Below, piece by piece: positions 1 through 8,482 of a DNA stretch of 42,184 nt. The stretch's first letter is position 1. Every line of letters begins with the position of its first letter. Made by a program: the position numbers and the translations under genes. Where the stretch lies: positions 1-42,184 of the forward strand of contig VBPC01000264.1 in assembly GCA_005887895.1 (NCBI GenBank). The letters are read 5' to 3'. Source of the DNA: Candidatus Rokuibacteriota bacterium (GTDB lineage Bacteria; Methylomirabilota; Methylomirabilia; Rokubacteriales; CSP1-6). The notes beneath the pieces are model-generated. The model did no database searches. It was not told the DNA's origin and saw only the letters and a program-made list of their open reading frames with translations.

Positions 1-39
1 TCCCGCGCGGGCGCGCTGACGGCCGCGCGTCGCTGACGC

Positions 40-3000
40 TCACCCCGATCGAGGGGCCGTTCGTCCGAGCGTCTGGAACACGCGGGCCACCGGCTCGGCG
101 GCGAGAAAGCTCCGGCGCAGGTGTGGCGTGACGAGCTTCGTGGCAATCAGCTCGATCGTCTCCGCGGCCGCGCCGAGCTGGCCCTCGGCCTCCCGATCCC
201 GGCCGAGACGGGTCAGCATGTCGCCGAGCGCCGCGTGCCCGATCCAGGACTCGCGCGTGACACCGAGCTCGCGCGCCTGATCCAGCGAGGTCGTCAGTGC
301 TCGCGCGGCGTCCTCGAGTCGTCCCTGGCCGGCCAGGATGGCGCCTTGCAGTCGCCGGGCGCGGACCGCGTGCTTGCGCTGGCGACACTGGATCGCCGCC
401 TCGAGCGAGCGCGTGGCCCAGGTCCAGGCCTCGTCGTACTTCGTCTCGGCGAGCGCCAACTCACCACGGGACCTCCACAGCGAGATCTCCCACGTCCAGC
501 GGCCCCAGATATCGACGTCGTGAAGCGAGCCCGCCTCGCGAAACGCGCGTTCGGCGCTCCCGTGGTTGCCGGCGTACAGGTGCGCGAGACCGAGCTTCCA
601 GAGCGAGTGGCCGCGTGGCTCGGGCCACGGCCAGAGTCGCCGGGCCGCCTCGTCGCCCTCGCTGTTGAACCGGATTGCGCCGTCGAGATCGTAGATCTCG
701 AGTGAGACCCCCCCGAACAGGTTCGGAATACGCGCGAGGTACATCTTGTCGCCGGCCGCCTCGGCGTACTCGACGAGACTCCGGTAGTGCGCGAGCGCGC
801 CCTCGTAGTTGCCGCGCGCGAGGTCGGCGTGTCCCAGGTGGTAGAGCCCCAGCCCGATCAGAAAGCCTGCATGCTCGCGTCGCGCTAGCTCCAGACCCTC
901 GCGTAGATATCGCGTGGCGACCTCGTAGTCGCCGTGCCATTCGAGATGCCGACCGGAGAAGACCAGACACTGGGCCAGGATCCGAGGGTTGCCGGCTTCG
1001 CGAGCGAGGCGGAGCGCGTCCGACGAGTCGCGGAGCGCCTTGACGGTCGGGCCGCCCACGGAACCGCTGGCTTCACCGCGCAGTGCATGGCAGCCGGCCT
1101 GGCCGGCCGTGTCGCCGATCTCGACGGCGATAGCGAGGGCCTCGTTCACCGTCGCGAAGACCTGCTCGGTCTTGTGGAACCAGTTACAGACGTTGGCCAG
1201 GCCGAGGAGTGTCGCCACTTCCTGCTTGCGATCGCCCGTCCGGCGGATGAGAGCCAGCGCACGCTCGTACTCCGCCACCGCGGGCTCGAACTCCGCCAGG
1301 ATGTAGAGGACACCCCCGAGCTTCTCGTGAACGCTCGCCAGCGCCCGGTCACCCGGCGCCTCGGGCGCGCGGCGGGCGACGGCCAGCGCCTGCGCGTAGT
1401 GCTTGCGCGCCTCCACGCTAGCGAACGCGTGCGCGGCACGGTCGCCGGCGAGGGTGCTGTAGCGAAACGCCTCGTCCCATTGCTCGCCCTCGATGAAGTG
1501 GTGCGCCAGCTCCTCGTAATGCTCGGCCAGACGATCGGGGTACAGGTCTTCGATCGCGCGGCCGACCGAGCGATGGAGCTCCTTCCGCCGCTGGACGAGC
1601 AGGCTTCGGTAGGCCACGTCCTGGATCACCGCGTGCTTGAAGATGTAGGAGGGTTCCGGCAGCCGTCCCTGCTCGTAGATGATCTCCAGCGCCTTCAGTT
1701 CCTGAAGAAATCCCTCCAGCTCCCCCGTGAGTCCCGCGATGCGCTCGAGCAGACGGCGGAGGAACTGACGGCCGATCACCGAGGCGAGCTGCACGGTGCG
1801 CTTGCCCTCGTCCCCGAGCCGGTCCAGGCGCGCCATGATGATGTCGTGGATGGTGTCCGGGACCGTGGCGTCCCCGATCGGCCTCGCGACGCGAAAGCCG
1901 CCGTTCTCACGCTCCAGGATCCCGAGGTCGAGAAAGGTCTTGGTCACTTCTTCCACGAAGAGCGGGACGCCCTCGGCCTTGTCGAGCAGCGCCCGCGTCA
2001 CATCGGCCGGGAAGCGCTCGACGCCGAGCATCCGGCCGGCCATGGTGAGGGCGTCGGCTTCCGACAGTGGACCGAGCGTCATCCGCGTCTGAAAGCTGCG
2101 CGTGCCGAAGGGGGGCGAGTAGCCGAAGCGATGCGTCGCCACGACGAGGATGCGGGTGGCGGCAATGCTATCGATGAGCGCGGCGAGGTACTCCTCGGTG
2201 CTGGCGTCGACCCAGTGGAGGTCCTCGAACACGAAGACCAGCGGGCGTCGGGCGGCGCCGCGCAGGGACATCGCGAGCACCGCGTCGAAGATGCACTTCC
2301 GGCGCCGGGCGGCGTCCATCGCGGTGACGGCGGGGTCGCCGGGATCGACGGAGAGGAGATACCGGACGAACGGGACGTGCGGCTCGAGCCCGCCGAGCCG
2401 GCGCATCCCGTGCTCGACCTTGGCGATGATCTCGGGCTCGCCGTCGAACTCGTCGATGCCGAAGTTCTCGCGGAGCTGATCCACGACGGGCAGGAGCGGG
2501 CTCGACTGGCCGAACGAGATGCAGCGGCCCTCCAGCCACGTCGGCGGCTCGGCGGCCGCCGCCAGCCGCCGGCGGAATTCGAGCACGAGCCGTGATTTCC
2601 CCATGCCGGCCTCGCCGGCGACGAACACGACCTGTCCCTGCCCCTCCTGGACTCGGGTGAACACCTCCGTCAGCGTGGTGATGTCTCGATCTCGTCCGAC
2701 GAGGGGCGTCAGGCCGCGCTCGCTCTCCACGTCGAGCCGGGCCTTGCGCCCGCGCGCGCGCACGACCTCGAAGGCCGGGACCGGCGCGTGCCCCTTCACC
2801 GGCAGCTCGCCCAGGTCGAGCGTTTCGAAGTAGCCGGCGATCAGGCGATGCGTCGACGCGCCGACGAGCACGCTGCCCGGCCGCGCATTCTGCTGGAGTC
2901 GCGCGGCCACGTTGGTCGTGTCGCCGACCGCCGTGTAGTCCATCCGGAGGTCGTCGCCGATGCGACCCACGACGACCGGACCCGTGTTGAGACCGATCCG

Positions 3001-3531
3001 CATCTCGAGCGACCGCTCGAGCTGGGGCGCCAGCTCACGGCTCAGGTCACCGACGACGCGCTGGATCGCGAGGGCGGCGTGGGCGGCGCGCCGGGGCGCG
3101 TCCTCGTGCGCGATGGGCGCCCCGAACAGGGCCATGACGCCGTCGCCGGTGTACTGGTTGACCGTGCCCTCGAACCGATGCACCTCGGTCGCGATCAAGC
3201 CGAAACACCGATCGACGATCGCGTGGACCTCCTCGGGATCGCGCGCCTCGGCCAGCGCGCTGAAGCCCGCGAGGTCGGCGAACAGCACCGTCACCTGGCG
3301 CCGCTCGCCCTCGAGCGCGGACCGGGCCTTGAGGATCTTGTCCGCGAGGTGCTTCGGCGTGTAGTTGGCGGGCGCTTCGGAAACGAGCTGATGTCCACAC
3401 TCGTTGCAAAACCGACTTCCGGGAAGATTCGAATGCGTGCAGGCGGGGCACATGGTGTCCAGGCGAACGCCGCATCCGCGACAGAACTTCGAGGCCGGCG
3501 GGTTCTCGATCGCGCATCGCGGACAGTTCAT
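40..3531 (-). CDS. Zinc-ribbon adenylate/guanylate cyclase - AAA ATPase - TPR regulator
   Basis: A 1163-residue cytoplasmic signalling protein. Two zinc ribbons open it (CPRC...CRGC at residues 3-20, CPAC...CNEC at 28-45). A class III nucleotidyl cyclase domain follows (about 75-255) with both metal-binding Asp present: D86 in FADLAG and D130 in YTGDG, so it could make cAMP or cGMP. An ATPase domain of the AAA/STAND type follows, with Walker A GEAGMGKS at 306-313 and Walker B in FVFEDLHW near 435. The C-terminal half is helical and TPR-like. This architecture is common in large bacterial genomes as a sensor of unknown input. The ATG start gives the complete first zinc ribbon. It is divergent from the amidohydrolase at 3614 across 82 bp. 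The large protein at 23775-27812 shares the cyclase/ATPase/TPR order but has lost the cyclase metal ligands. Family assignment is firm; the signal and the nucleotide made are unknown. Confidence 0.92.
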   Translation of the reverse strand: MNCPRCAIENPPASKFCRGCGVRLDTMCPACTHSNLPGSRFCNECGHQLVSEAPANYTPKHLADKILKARSALEGERRQVTVLFADLAGFSALAEARDPEEVHAIVDRCFGLIATEVHRFEGTVNQYTGDGVMALFGAPIAHEDAPRRAAHAALAIQRVVGDLSRELAPQLERSLEMRIGLNTGPVVVGRIGDDLRMDYTAVGDTTNVAARLQQNARPGSVLVGASTHRLIAGYFETLDLGELPVKGHAPVPAFEVVRARGRKARLDVESERGLTPLVGRDRDITTLTEVFTRVQEGQGQVVFVAGEAGMGKSRLVLEFRRRLAAAAEPPTWLEGRCISFGQSSPLLPVVDQLRENFGIDEFDGEPEIIAKVEHGMRRLGGLEPHVPFVRYLLSVDPGDPAVTAMDAARRRKCIFDAVLAMSLRGAARRPLVFVFEDLHWVDASTEEYLAALIDSIAATRILVVATHRFGYSPPFGTRSFQTRMTLGPLSEADALTMAGRMLGVERFPADVTRALLDKAEGVPLFVEEVTKTFLDLGILERENGGFRVARPIGDATVPDTIHDIIMARLDRLGDEGKRTVQLASVIGRQFLRRLLERIAGLTGELEGFLQELKALEIIYEQGRLPEPSYIFKHAVIQDVAYRSLLVQRRKELHRSVGRAIEDLYPDRLAEHYEELAHHFIEGEQWDEAFRYSTLAGDRAAHAFASVEARKHYAQALAVARRAPEAPGDRALASVHEKLGGVLYILAEFEPAVAEYERALALIRRTGDRKQEVATLLGLANVCNWFHKTEQVFATVNEALAIAVEIGDTAGQAGCHALRGEASGSVGGPTVKALRDSSDALRLAREAGNPRILAQCLVFSGRHLEWHGDYEVATRYLREGLELARREHAGFLIGLGLYHLGHADLARGNYEGALAHYRSLVEYAEAAGDKMYLARIPNLFGGVSLEIYDLDGAIRFNSEGDEAARRLWPWPEPRGHSLWKLGLAHLYAGNHGSAERAFREAGSLHDVDIWGRWTWEISLWRSRGELALAETKYDEAWTWATRSLEAAIQCRQRKHAVRARRLQGAILAGQGRLEDAARALTTSLDQARELGVTRESWIGHAALGDMLTRLGRDREAEGQLGAAAETIELIATKLVTPHLRRSFLAAEPVARVFQTLGRTAPRSG

Positions 3532-3613
3532 GGCGTGATGACTCTACAATATCCGGGGCTTCCTGGATCGCGTAGACTGCACGGCGATTACCCTACCGCT
3601 GGAGGGCTCGGCC

Positions 3614-4768
3614 ATGAAGAACGGCTTGCGCGTCATGGACAGTGACCTGCACACGATGGAGCCCGACGGCCTCTGGGAGCGCTATCTCGACGCGCCGTTC
3701 CGTCGGTACGCGCCCAGGTTCGTGCGCGGCGAGGACAACGCGTCGAACCAGCCGATCATCCGCATCGGCGACCTCGAGATCGGCGAGATGTCCAGGCGGC
3801 CGCGCACGGCGGCGGTCGGCAAGGACCTGCAGCGGCGCGCCTTCGCCCGCCATCCCCACTACGAGGTCGCGCACGCGCGCGGCTACGATCCCGAGTCGCA
3901 CGTGGGCGCGATGGACATCGAGGGCATCGACGTCGGCATCCTCTACGGCACCCGCGGGCGCCAGGTGCTGATGCACGACGACCTCGAGCCGGCGGTGGCG
4001 GCGGCGCTGGCCCGCGCGCACAACGACTGGACGCGCGACTTCTGCGCCTACCGTCCGGAGCGGTTGCGCTTCGCCGCCCAGCTGGCGTTCCACGACGTCG
4101 GCGAGTCCGTGCGCGAGGCGCGGCGGGCGGTGCGCGAGCTGGGCGCCGTCGCCGTGATCGGCAACCCCAACCCGATCCGCGGGCGCCACATCCACGATCC
4201 GGAGTTCGAGCCGCTGTGGGACGCCATCGAGGAGCTGGGGGTGCCCATCGGCTTTCATCCCACCGGCCAGGCGTCGTTGCAGGACGACATCGCGCGGCGG
4301 TACCTCGACCATCCGAACGGGCGGGTGATCGGCGTGGCCGGGCGCAACCCCATGGAGCTGATGCTGGCGTTCGCCAGCTTCGCGGCGGGCGGCGTGCTGG
4401 AGCGGCACCCGCGGCTGCGCTGCGCGTTCCTCGAGGGCACGTGCGGGTGGCTGCCGTGGTGGCTCTGGCGGCTGGACGAGGCCTGGGAGAAGTTCGGGCC
4501 GGGCTCGGAGGTGCAGATCTCGCAGCTGCCGAGCCAGTACTTCTTCCGGCAGTGCTTCGTGGCGACCGACGCCGACGAGCGGGTGCTGAGGCAGGTGGTC
4601 GAGGCGGTCGGCGACGACAACATCGTGGTGTCGACCGACTACCCGCACTCCGACGGGCTCTTCCCCCACGCCATCGAGGAGTTCGTGGGGCTGGAGGGCG
4701 TGAGCGACAAGACCAAGGCCAAGATCCTCTGGGACAACTGCGCCCGGCTCTACAACCTGACCGGCTAA
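3614..4768 (+). CDS. Amidohydrolase family protein (COG2159, TIM-barrel)
   Basis: A 384-residue metal-dependent hydrolase or decarboxylase of the amidohydrolase-2 family. The N-terminal DSDLHTMEP segment stands where the family has its D-x-H metal site. GFHPTGQ (mid-protein) and STDYPHSDG (near residue 340) supply the later His and Asp ligands. Members hydrolyse or decarboxylate carboxylated aromatic and heterocyclic substrates, which cannot be read from sequence. No signal peptide, so cytoplasmic. A CTGGAGGG ribosome-binding sequence ends about 6 bases before the ATG and fixes the start. The gene stands alone, divergent from the cyclase-ATPase gene, and a 9-bp stem hairpin follows the stop. 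Confidence 0.88.
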   Translation: MKNGLRVMDSDLHTMEPDGLWERYLDAPFRRYAPRFVRGEDNASNQPIIRIGDLEIGEMSRRPRTAAVGKDLQRRAFARHPHYEVAHARGYDPESHVGAMDIEGIDVGILYGTRGRQVLMHDDLEPAVAAALARAHNDWTRDFCAYRPERLRFAAQLAFHDVGESVREARRAVRELGAVAVIGNPNPIRGRHIHDPEFEPLWDAIEELGVPIGFHPTGQASLQDDIARRYLDHPNGRVIGVAGRNPMELMLAFASFAAGGVLERHPRLRCAFLEGTCGWLPWWLWRLDEAWEKFGPGSEVQISQLPSQYFFRQCFVATDADERVLRQVVEAVGDDNIVVSTDYPHSDGLFPHAIEEFVGLEGVSDKTKAKILWDNCARLYNLTG

Positions 4769-4798
4769 CGAGACCCCTTCACGCCGGGCGGGGTCTCG
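4769..4798 (+). terminator. Hairpin after the amidohydrolase
   Basis: The stem CGAGACCCC (4769-4777) pairs perfectly with GGGGTCTCG (4790-4798) around a 12-base loop, starting just after the stop codon at 4766-4768. No long T tract follows, so it is a plausible but not classical intrinsic terminator. Confidence 0.5.
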
Positions 4799-4807
4799 GT
4801 ACATAAT
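4778..4807 (+). promoter_or_regulatory. Weak candidate sigma70-type promoter for the GspA-like gene
   Basis: TTCACG (4778-4783) and CATAAT (4802-4807) are 18 bases apart, just ahead of the TTG start at 4817. Transcription would begin only a few bases before the start codon, and no Shine-Dalgarno sequence is visible there. The -35 box overlaps the preceding hairpin. Low confidence. Confidence 0.25.
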
Positions 4808-4816
4808 CGGCGCAGC

Positions 4817-6454
4817 TTGTACGCGTCACACTTCGGGCTCGCCGAGCAGCCGTTCTCGATCGCGCCGGACCCTCGCTATCTCTTCCTGTCCGACGGCCAC
4901 CGGGAGGCGCTCGCGCACCTGCTGTGGGGCCTGGGTGCGGGCGGCGGGTTCGTCCAGCTCACGGGGGAGGTCGGCACCGGCAAGACGACCCTCTGCCGGG
5001 CGCTGCTCGAGCAGCTGCCGCCCGAGGTCGACGTGGCGATGGTCTTCAACCCCGCGCTCACGTCGGTCGAGCTGCTGGCCACCGTGTGCGACGAGCTGCA
5101 CATCGCGTACCCCGCCGGCACCACCAGCCTCAAGGCGCTCGTCGACGCGCTCGACCGCTACCTGCTCGACGCGCACGCGCGCGGGCGACGCACGGTGCTG
5201 GTCATCGACGAGGCCCAGGATCTCAGCCGCGAGGTGCTCGAGCAGATTCGCCTGCTGACCAATCTGGAGACGACGCGCGAGAAGCTGCTGCAGATCATCC
5301 TCATCGGCCAGCCCGAGCTGCGCGGCGTCCTGGCGCGGGACGACCTGCGCCAGCTGGCGCAGCGCGTGACCGCCCGCTATCACCTGCAGCCCTTCACGGA
5401 AGCCGAGACGCGGGCCTACGTGCAGCACCGCCTCCACGTCGCCGGCCAGCGGCGGCCGATCTTTCGTCCGCGCGCCCTCCGCCTGCTGCACCGGCGCGCG
5501 CGTGGCATCCCGCGGCTCATCAACACCGTCTCGGATCGCGCGCTGCTCGGCGCCTACGCGAGCGGGCTCAGCCAGGTGGACGCGGCCACCGTGCGCCATG
5601 CGGCGGCCGAGGTCCTGCGCCCGCCGGCGCGGACGAGGCGCTGGGTGCCAGCGGCGGTGGCGGCGGTCGCGCTGCTCGCGCTGGCCGGTGCCGGCGCGGT
5701 GCTGGCCACGACGCGGCTCGGGTTGCTGTCGGCGCGCCCCGTCGCCATGACGACGGTGCCGGTGGCCGCCACCGCCAACGCCGAGTCGACGGCGCCGCGA
5801 GTCGTGGCGCCGGAGCCGCCCAAGCCGAGCCTGGCCGCCGTGCTGAGCGAGTCCGACGCGGATGCCGACCAGACCGCGGCCTACCAGGCGCTGTACGCGC
5901 GCTGGCGCGTGGACTATCGCGGCACGTCGGGCGAGCTCGCCTGCGAGCGCGCGCGACAGGTCGGGCTGCGCTGCCTGTTCCGCACCGGCACCTGGACCGT
6001 CCTCCGCCGCCTCGACCTGCCGGCGATCCTCACGCTCGACGCGCCCGGCGGCGACAAGCGCTACGCCGTCGTCACGCGCCTGGACGACGAGACCGCGACG
6101 CTCGAGCTCGGCGGCCGCTCGCTGACGCTGCCGCTGCGCGAGGTGGAGCGCGCGTGGGACGGCGCCTTCGTCGCGCTCTGGCGTCCCCCCGCCGCGGTGA
6201 CGTCGCCGCTGGCGCCGGGAACGCGCGACAAGGGCGTCGTGTGGCTGCGCCAGCGCGTCGGCGACGTGAACGGCGAGGCCGGCTCCAGCAGTCGGTCCGA
6301 CGTCTACGACGAGGACCTGAAGCGGCGGGTGATGGGCTTCCAGCGCGCGCAGCGGCTCGCGCCGGATGGCATCGTCGGCGAGGACACGCTGGTCCGCCTG
6401 GCCACCGTCAACCGCGACGCGACCGAGCCGTCGCTCTCGAGCGGGTCGCGCTAG
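4817..6454 (+). CDS. GspA/ExeA-type AAA ATPase with peptidoglycan-binding C-terminus
   Basis: A 545-residue protein starting at TTG; the first residues (MYASHFGLAEQPFSI) match the usual ExeA N-terminus, which supports this unusual start. The AAA domain has Walker A GEVGTGKT near residue 51 and Walker B VLVIDEAQD near 131. A single transmembrane segment lies at about 275-300. The periplasmic part holds a region resembling the C39-like domain of ExeA, then a peptidoglycan-binding repeat near the C-terminus (VVWLRQRVGD through RVMGFQRAQRLAPDGIVGEDTL). In Aeromonas, ExeA with ExeB inserts the type II secretion secretin through the cell wall. The GspB-like gene follows after 3 bases, so the pair is an operon. 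No secretin or other secretion gene is in the window. Confidence 0.9.
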   Translation: MYASHFGLAEQPFSIAPDPRYLFLSDGHREALAHLLWGLGAGGGFVQLTGEVGTGKTTLCRALLEQLPPEVDVAMVFNPALTSVELLATVCDELHIAYPAGTTSLKALVDALDRYLLDAHARGRRTVLVIDEAQDLSREVLEQIRLLTNLETTREKLLQIILIGQPELRGVLARDDLRQLAQRVTARYHLQPFTEAETRAYVQHRLHVAGQRRPIFRPRALRLLHRRARGIPRLINTVSDRALLGAYASGLSQVDAATVRHAAAEVLRPPARTRRWVPAAVAAVALLALAGAGAVLATTRLGLLSARPVAMTTVPVAATANAESTAPRVVAPEPPKPSLAAVLSESDADADQTAAYQALYARWRVDYRGTSGELACERARQVGLRCLFRTGTWTVLRRLDLPAILTLDAPGGDKRYAVVTRLDDETATLELGGRSLTLPLREVERAWDGAFVALWRPPAAVTSPLAPGTRDKGVVWLRQRVGDVNGEAGSSSRSDVYDEDLKRRVMGFQRAQRLAPDGIVGEDTLVRLATVNRDATEPSLSSGSR

Positions 6455-6457
6455 GGC

Positions 6458-7090
6458 ATGTCGTACATCCTCGACGCGCTCAGGAAGGCGGCGGAGCAGC
6501 GCGGCGCGACCCCCACCGTGCTGCTGCGTCCCTCGACGCCGCTGGCCCGCGGCATCGGCGGCCGGCGCGCGCCGTGGATCGCGATCGCCACCGTCGTCGT
6601 GCTCATCAACGCCGCTGTGCTCGCCGTGCTGCTGCGCCCGGGCGGCGTCACCGCGCCCGCCGCGCCGCCCGTGACCGCGATTCGCACCGTCGAGGACCCT
6701 GGGCGACCGCCGGCGACCCAGGTGATCGAGGCCGAGCCGCCGCGTCGCGCGGCGCCGCTCAAGCCGCCGGTCCTGTCGGTCAAGCCCACGCCATTCGCGC
6801 AGCGCCTTCTGTCCCGGCCCCCGAGCGAGGCCCGCGCGACGGTGCCCGAGCCGCGGCTCCCTCTGGAAACGCCGCCGGCCTCGCCGTCACCGCCGCCGCC
6901 GGGCCCCGACACGTCGAAGCTCAAGCTCGAGGTCCTGTCCTACTCCGACGTCGCCGCCCAGCGCCTCGTCTTCATCAACGGTCGTCGCTATCGCGAGGGC
7001 GACACGATCGACAGCGGCGCGAAGATCGAGGAGATCCGCGAAGACGGCGTCGTGCTGAGCGAGCAGGGCCAGCGCTTCACCCTGCGCTAG
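6458..7090 (+). CDS. GspB-like general secretion protein
   Basis: A 210-residue inner-membrane protein that starts 3 bases after the ExeA-like gene. The N-terminal MSYILDALRKAAEQR is typical of GspB/ExeB proteins. One transmembrane segment follows at about residues 35-57 (WIAIATVVVLINAAVLAVLL). A Pro/Ala-rich periplasmic linker leads to a compact C-terminal domain (about 150-210; LKLEVLSYSD ... LVFINGRRYREGDTI ... GQRFTLR) of the GspB type. It is expected to form a complex with the upstream ATPase for secretin placement. Assignment rests on the N- and C-terminal family patterns and the pairing. Confidence 0.85.
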   Translation: MSYILDALRKAAEQRGATPTVLLRPSTPLARGIGGRRAPWIAIATVVVLINAAVLAVLLRPGGVTAPAAPPVTAIRTVEDPGRPPATQVIEAEPPRRAAPLKPPVLSVKPTPFAQRLLSRPPSEARATVPEPRLPLETPPASPSPPPPGPDTSKLKLEVLSYSDVAAQRLVFINGRRYREGDTIDSGAKIEEIREDGVVLSEQGQRFTLR

Positions 7091-7093
7091 CCT

Positions 7094-7125
7094 GGCCGCC
7101 TCGCCGCCTTGGCCAGAAGGCGGCC
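7094..7125 (+). terminator. Inverted repeat after the gspB-like gene
   Basis: GGCCGCCT (7094-7101) and AGGCGGCC (7118-7125) form a perfect 8-bp stem with a 16-base loop just after the stop codon; ATTCTTT follows a few bases later. Candidate terminator separating the secretion pair from the signalling cassette. Nothing else stands out between 7091 and 7264. Confidence 0.4.
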
Positions 7126-7264
7126 ATCCTGATTCTTTGGTCGCGGTCGATTTCTTGCCGCCGTGTGCCGCCGGGCAGGAGCCGGTGCCGCGGAAGACCC
7201 CACCGACATTGGCGTTTTCGTAGCGGCTGAGCCGTGGTATTCCGCTTGCTCTGTGACCCTGGCC

Positions 7265-7963
7265 ATGACGAAGGTCGTACCGGCCGGGCCCATCGTCGTG
7301 GCGACGTCGGCAGCCGACGTGCGCCGCCGAATCGCCGACAGTCTGCGCCGTGCGTTCGGCCTCGCCACGGTGCACGACGCCAGGGACCGGCGCGAGTTCG
7401 AGACGTTCGTGATCGAGCATCAGCCGGCCGTCGCGCTCCTCGGGGTGCCGCTTCGCGGGTACGTCGCGCTCGAAGGGCTGAGGGCGATCCGGACCCTGAG
7501 CCCGACCAGCCGGACGATCGTCATGGCCGAATCTCCGGCCGAGGCCGCCGCCGTCGACGTCCTGAAGCTGGGGGCCCGGGGGTACTGCGCGCCCACGACC
7601 CACCCGGCGATTCTCTGCAAGGCGATCGAGCTCGTCGAGCAGGGTGAGATCTGGGTCGGCCGCAAGGTGATGCTCCAGCTCCTCGACGAGCTCACGCAGC
7701 GCGCCACCGTCGACGCCGACAAGCAGGAGCTCGACCTGGCGTGCCTCACCCTTCGCGAGCAGCAGATCGCCGACTTGATCGGCGGCGGCGCCAGCAACAA
7801 GGAGATCGCCGACGCGCTGACCATCACCGAGAAGACCGTCAAGGCGCACCTCACCCACGTCTTCCGGAAGCTCGGCGTGTCCTCCCGGCTTCAGCTGGCG
7901 GTTCACGGGCTGCAGCCGGCCTCGCCGATCGCGACCAAAGTCCTACAGACCGAAGCCCAATAG
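7265..7963 (+). CDS. LuxR-family regulator with receiver-like domain lacking the phosphoacceptor Asp
   Basis: A 232-residue DNA-binding regulator, NarL/LuxR type. The N-terminal half has the receiver fold pattern, but the position that should carry the phosphorylated Asp is Gly60 (PAVALLGVPLRG), and the acidic pair of the first strand is also missing (VVATSAADV). The C-terminal HTH is canonical (LTLREQQIADLI ... NKEIADALTITEKTVKAHL ... RKLGVSSR). It probably acts without phosphorylation or through protein contact. The ATG at 7265 was chosen because the receiver begins right after it; a GTG at 7163 would add 34 residues of no family character. Neither start has a good Shine-Dalgarno sequence. 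It heads a tandem of two receiver-like genes and a hybrid kinase. Confidence 0.85.
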   Translation: MTKVVPAGPIVVATSAADVRRRIADSLRRAFGLATVHDARDRREFETFVIEHQPAVALLGVPLRGYVALEGLRAIRTLSPTSRTIVMAESPAEAAAVDVLKLGARGYCAPTTHPAILCKAIELVEQGEIWVGRKVMLQLLDELTQRATVDADKQELDLACLTLREQQIADLIGGGASNKEIADALTITEKTVKAHLTHVFRKLGVSSRLQLAVHGLQPASPIATKVLQTEAQ

Positions 7964-8023
7964 ACCGCGCTCACCCTCATCCTGTTTCATTGCCACTCCG
8001 GACGACTTCCAGCGGAGGTGGCG

Positions 8024-8482
8024 ATGAAGCGTGTCTCGGTTGTCGTGGTGGCACCGGCCCGGCAGCGCGCGATCTGTCGCAGCGCCCTCGGCGGGAGCGC
8101 GAGCGTCGTCATTGCCGGCGAGGGGCGCCGCGTCACCGAGGCACTCGAGCTCGTCACGCGCCATCGACCCGCCGTCGTCGTGCTGGGCAGCACCCCGGGC
8201 CGCATGGCCTCGCCGCTGGTGATCGCCGCCCTGCGCCAGCGCAGCCCGGGCACCCGCGTGATCCTCCTCACCGTGGGTCTCGCCCGGGAGGTCGCCGCCC
8301 TGGAGGCGGCGAGCCGCGGCGCCCACGGCTGCCTCGTCGAGCCGTCCGACTGCGCGTTCCTGGGCAAGGCCGTGGGCGCCGTCGCGGTTGGCGAGGCGTG
8401 GTTCCCGCGATGCATCGCGCCCGAGATCGTTCGCCGGCTGGTCGCCCGCGAGGGCGCGGCCGCGCTGGGAGGCGCCCGATGA
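8024..8482 (+). CDS. Stand-alone receiver-like protein lacking the phosphoacceptor Asp
   Basis: A 152-residue protein with a receiver-like pattern only and no output domain. The site corresponding to the phosphorylated Asp is Gly55 (RPAVVVLGSTPG), the same Asp-to-Gly change as in the regulator before it. The start was set at the ATG because GGAGG at 8014-8018 is well spaced for it; the in-frame GTG at 8018 overlaps that site. The stop overlaps the ATG of the histidine kinase (ATGA), so the two are translationally coupled. A role as a non-phosphorylated protein partner of the kinase or the LuxR protein is inference. Confidence 0.8.
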   Translation: MKRVSVVVVAPARQRAICRSALGGSASVVIAGEGRRVTEALELVTRHRPAVVVLGSTPGRMASPLVIAALRQRSPGTRVILLTVGLAREVAALEAASRGAHGCLVEPSDCAFLGKAVGAVAVGEAWFPRCIAPEIVRRLVAREGAAALGGAR

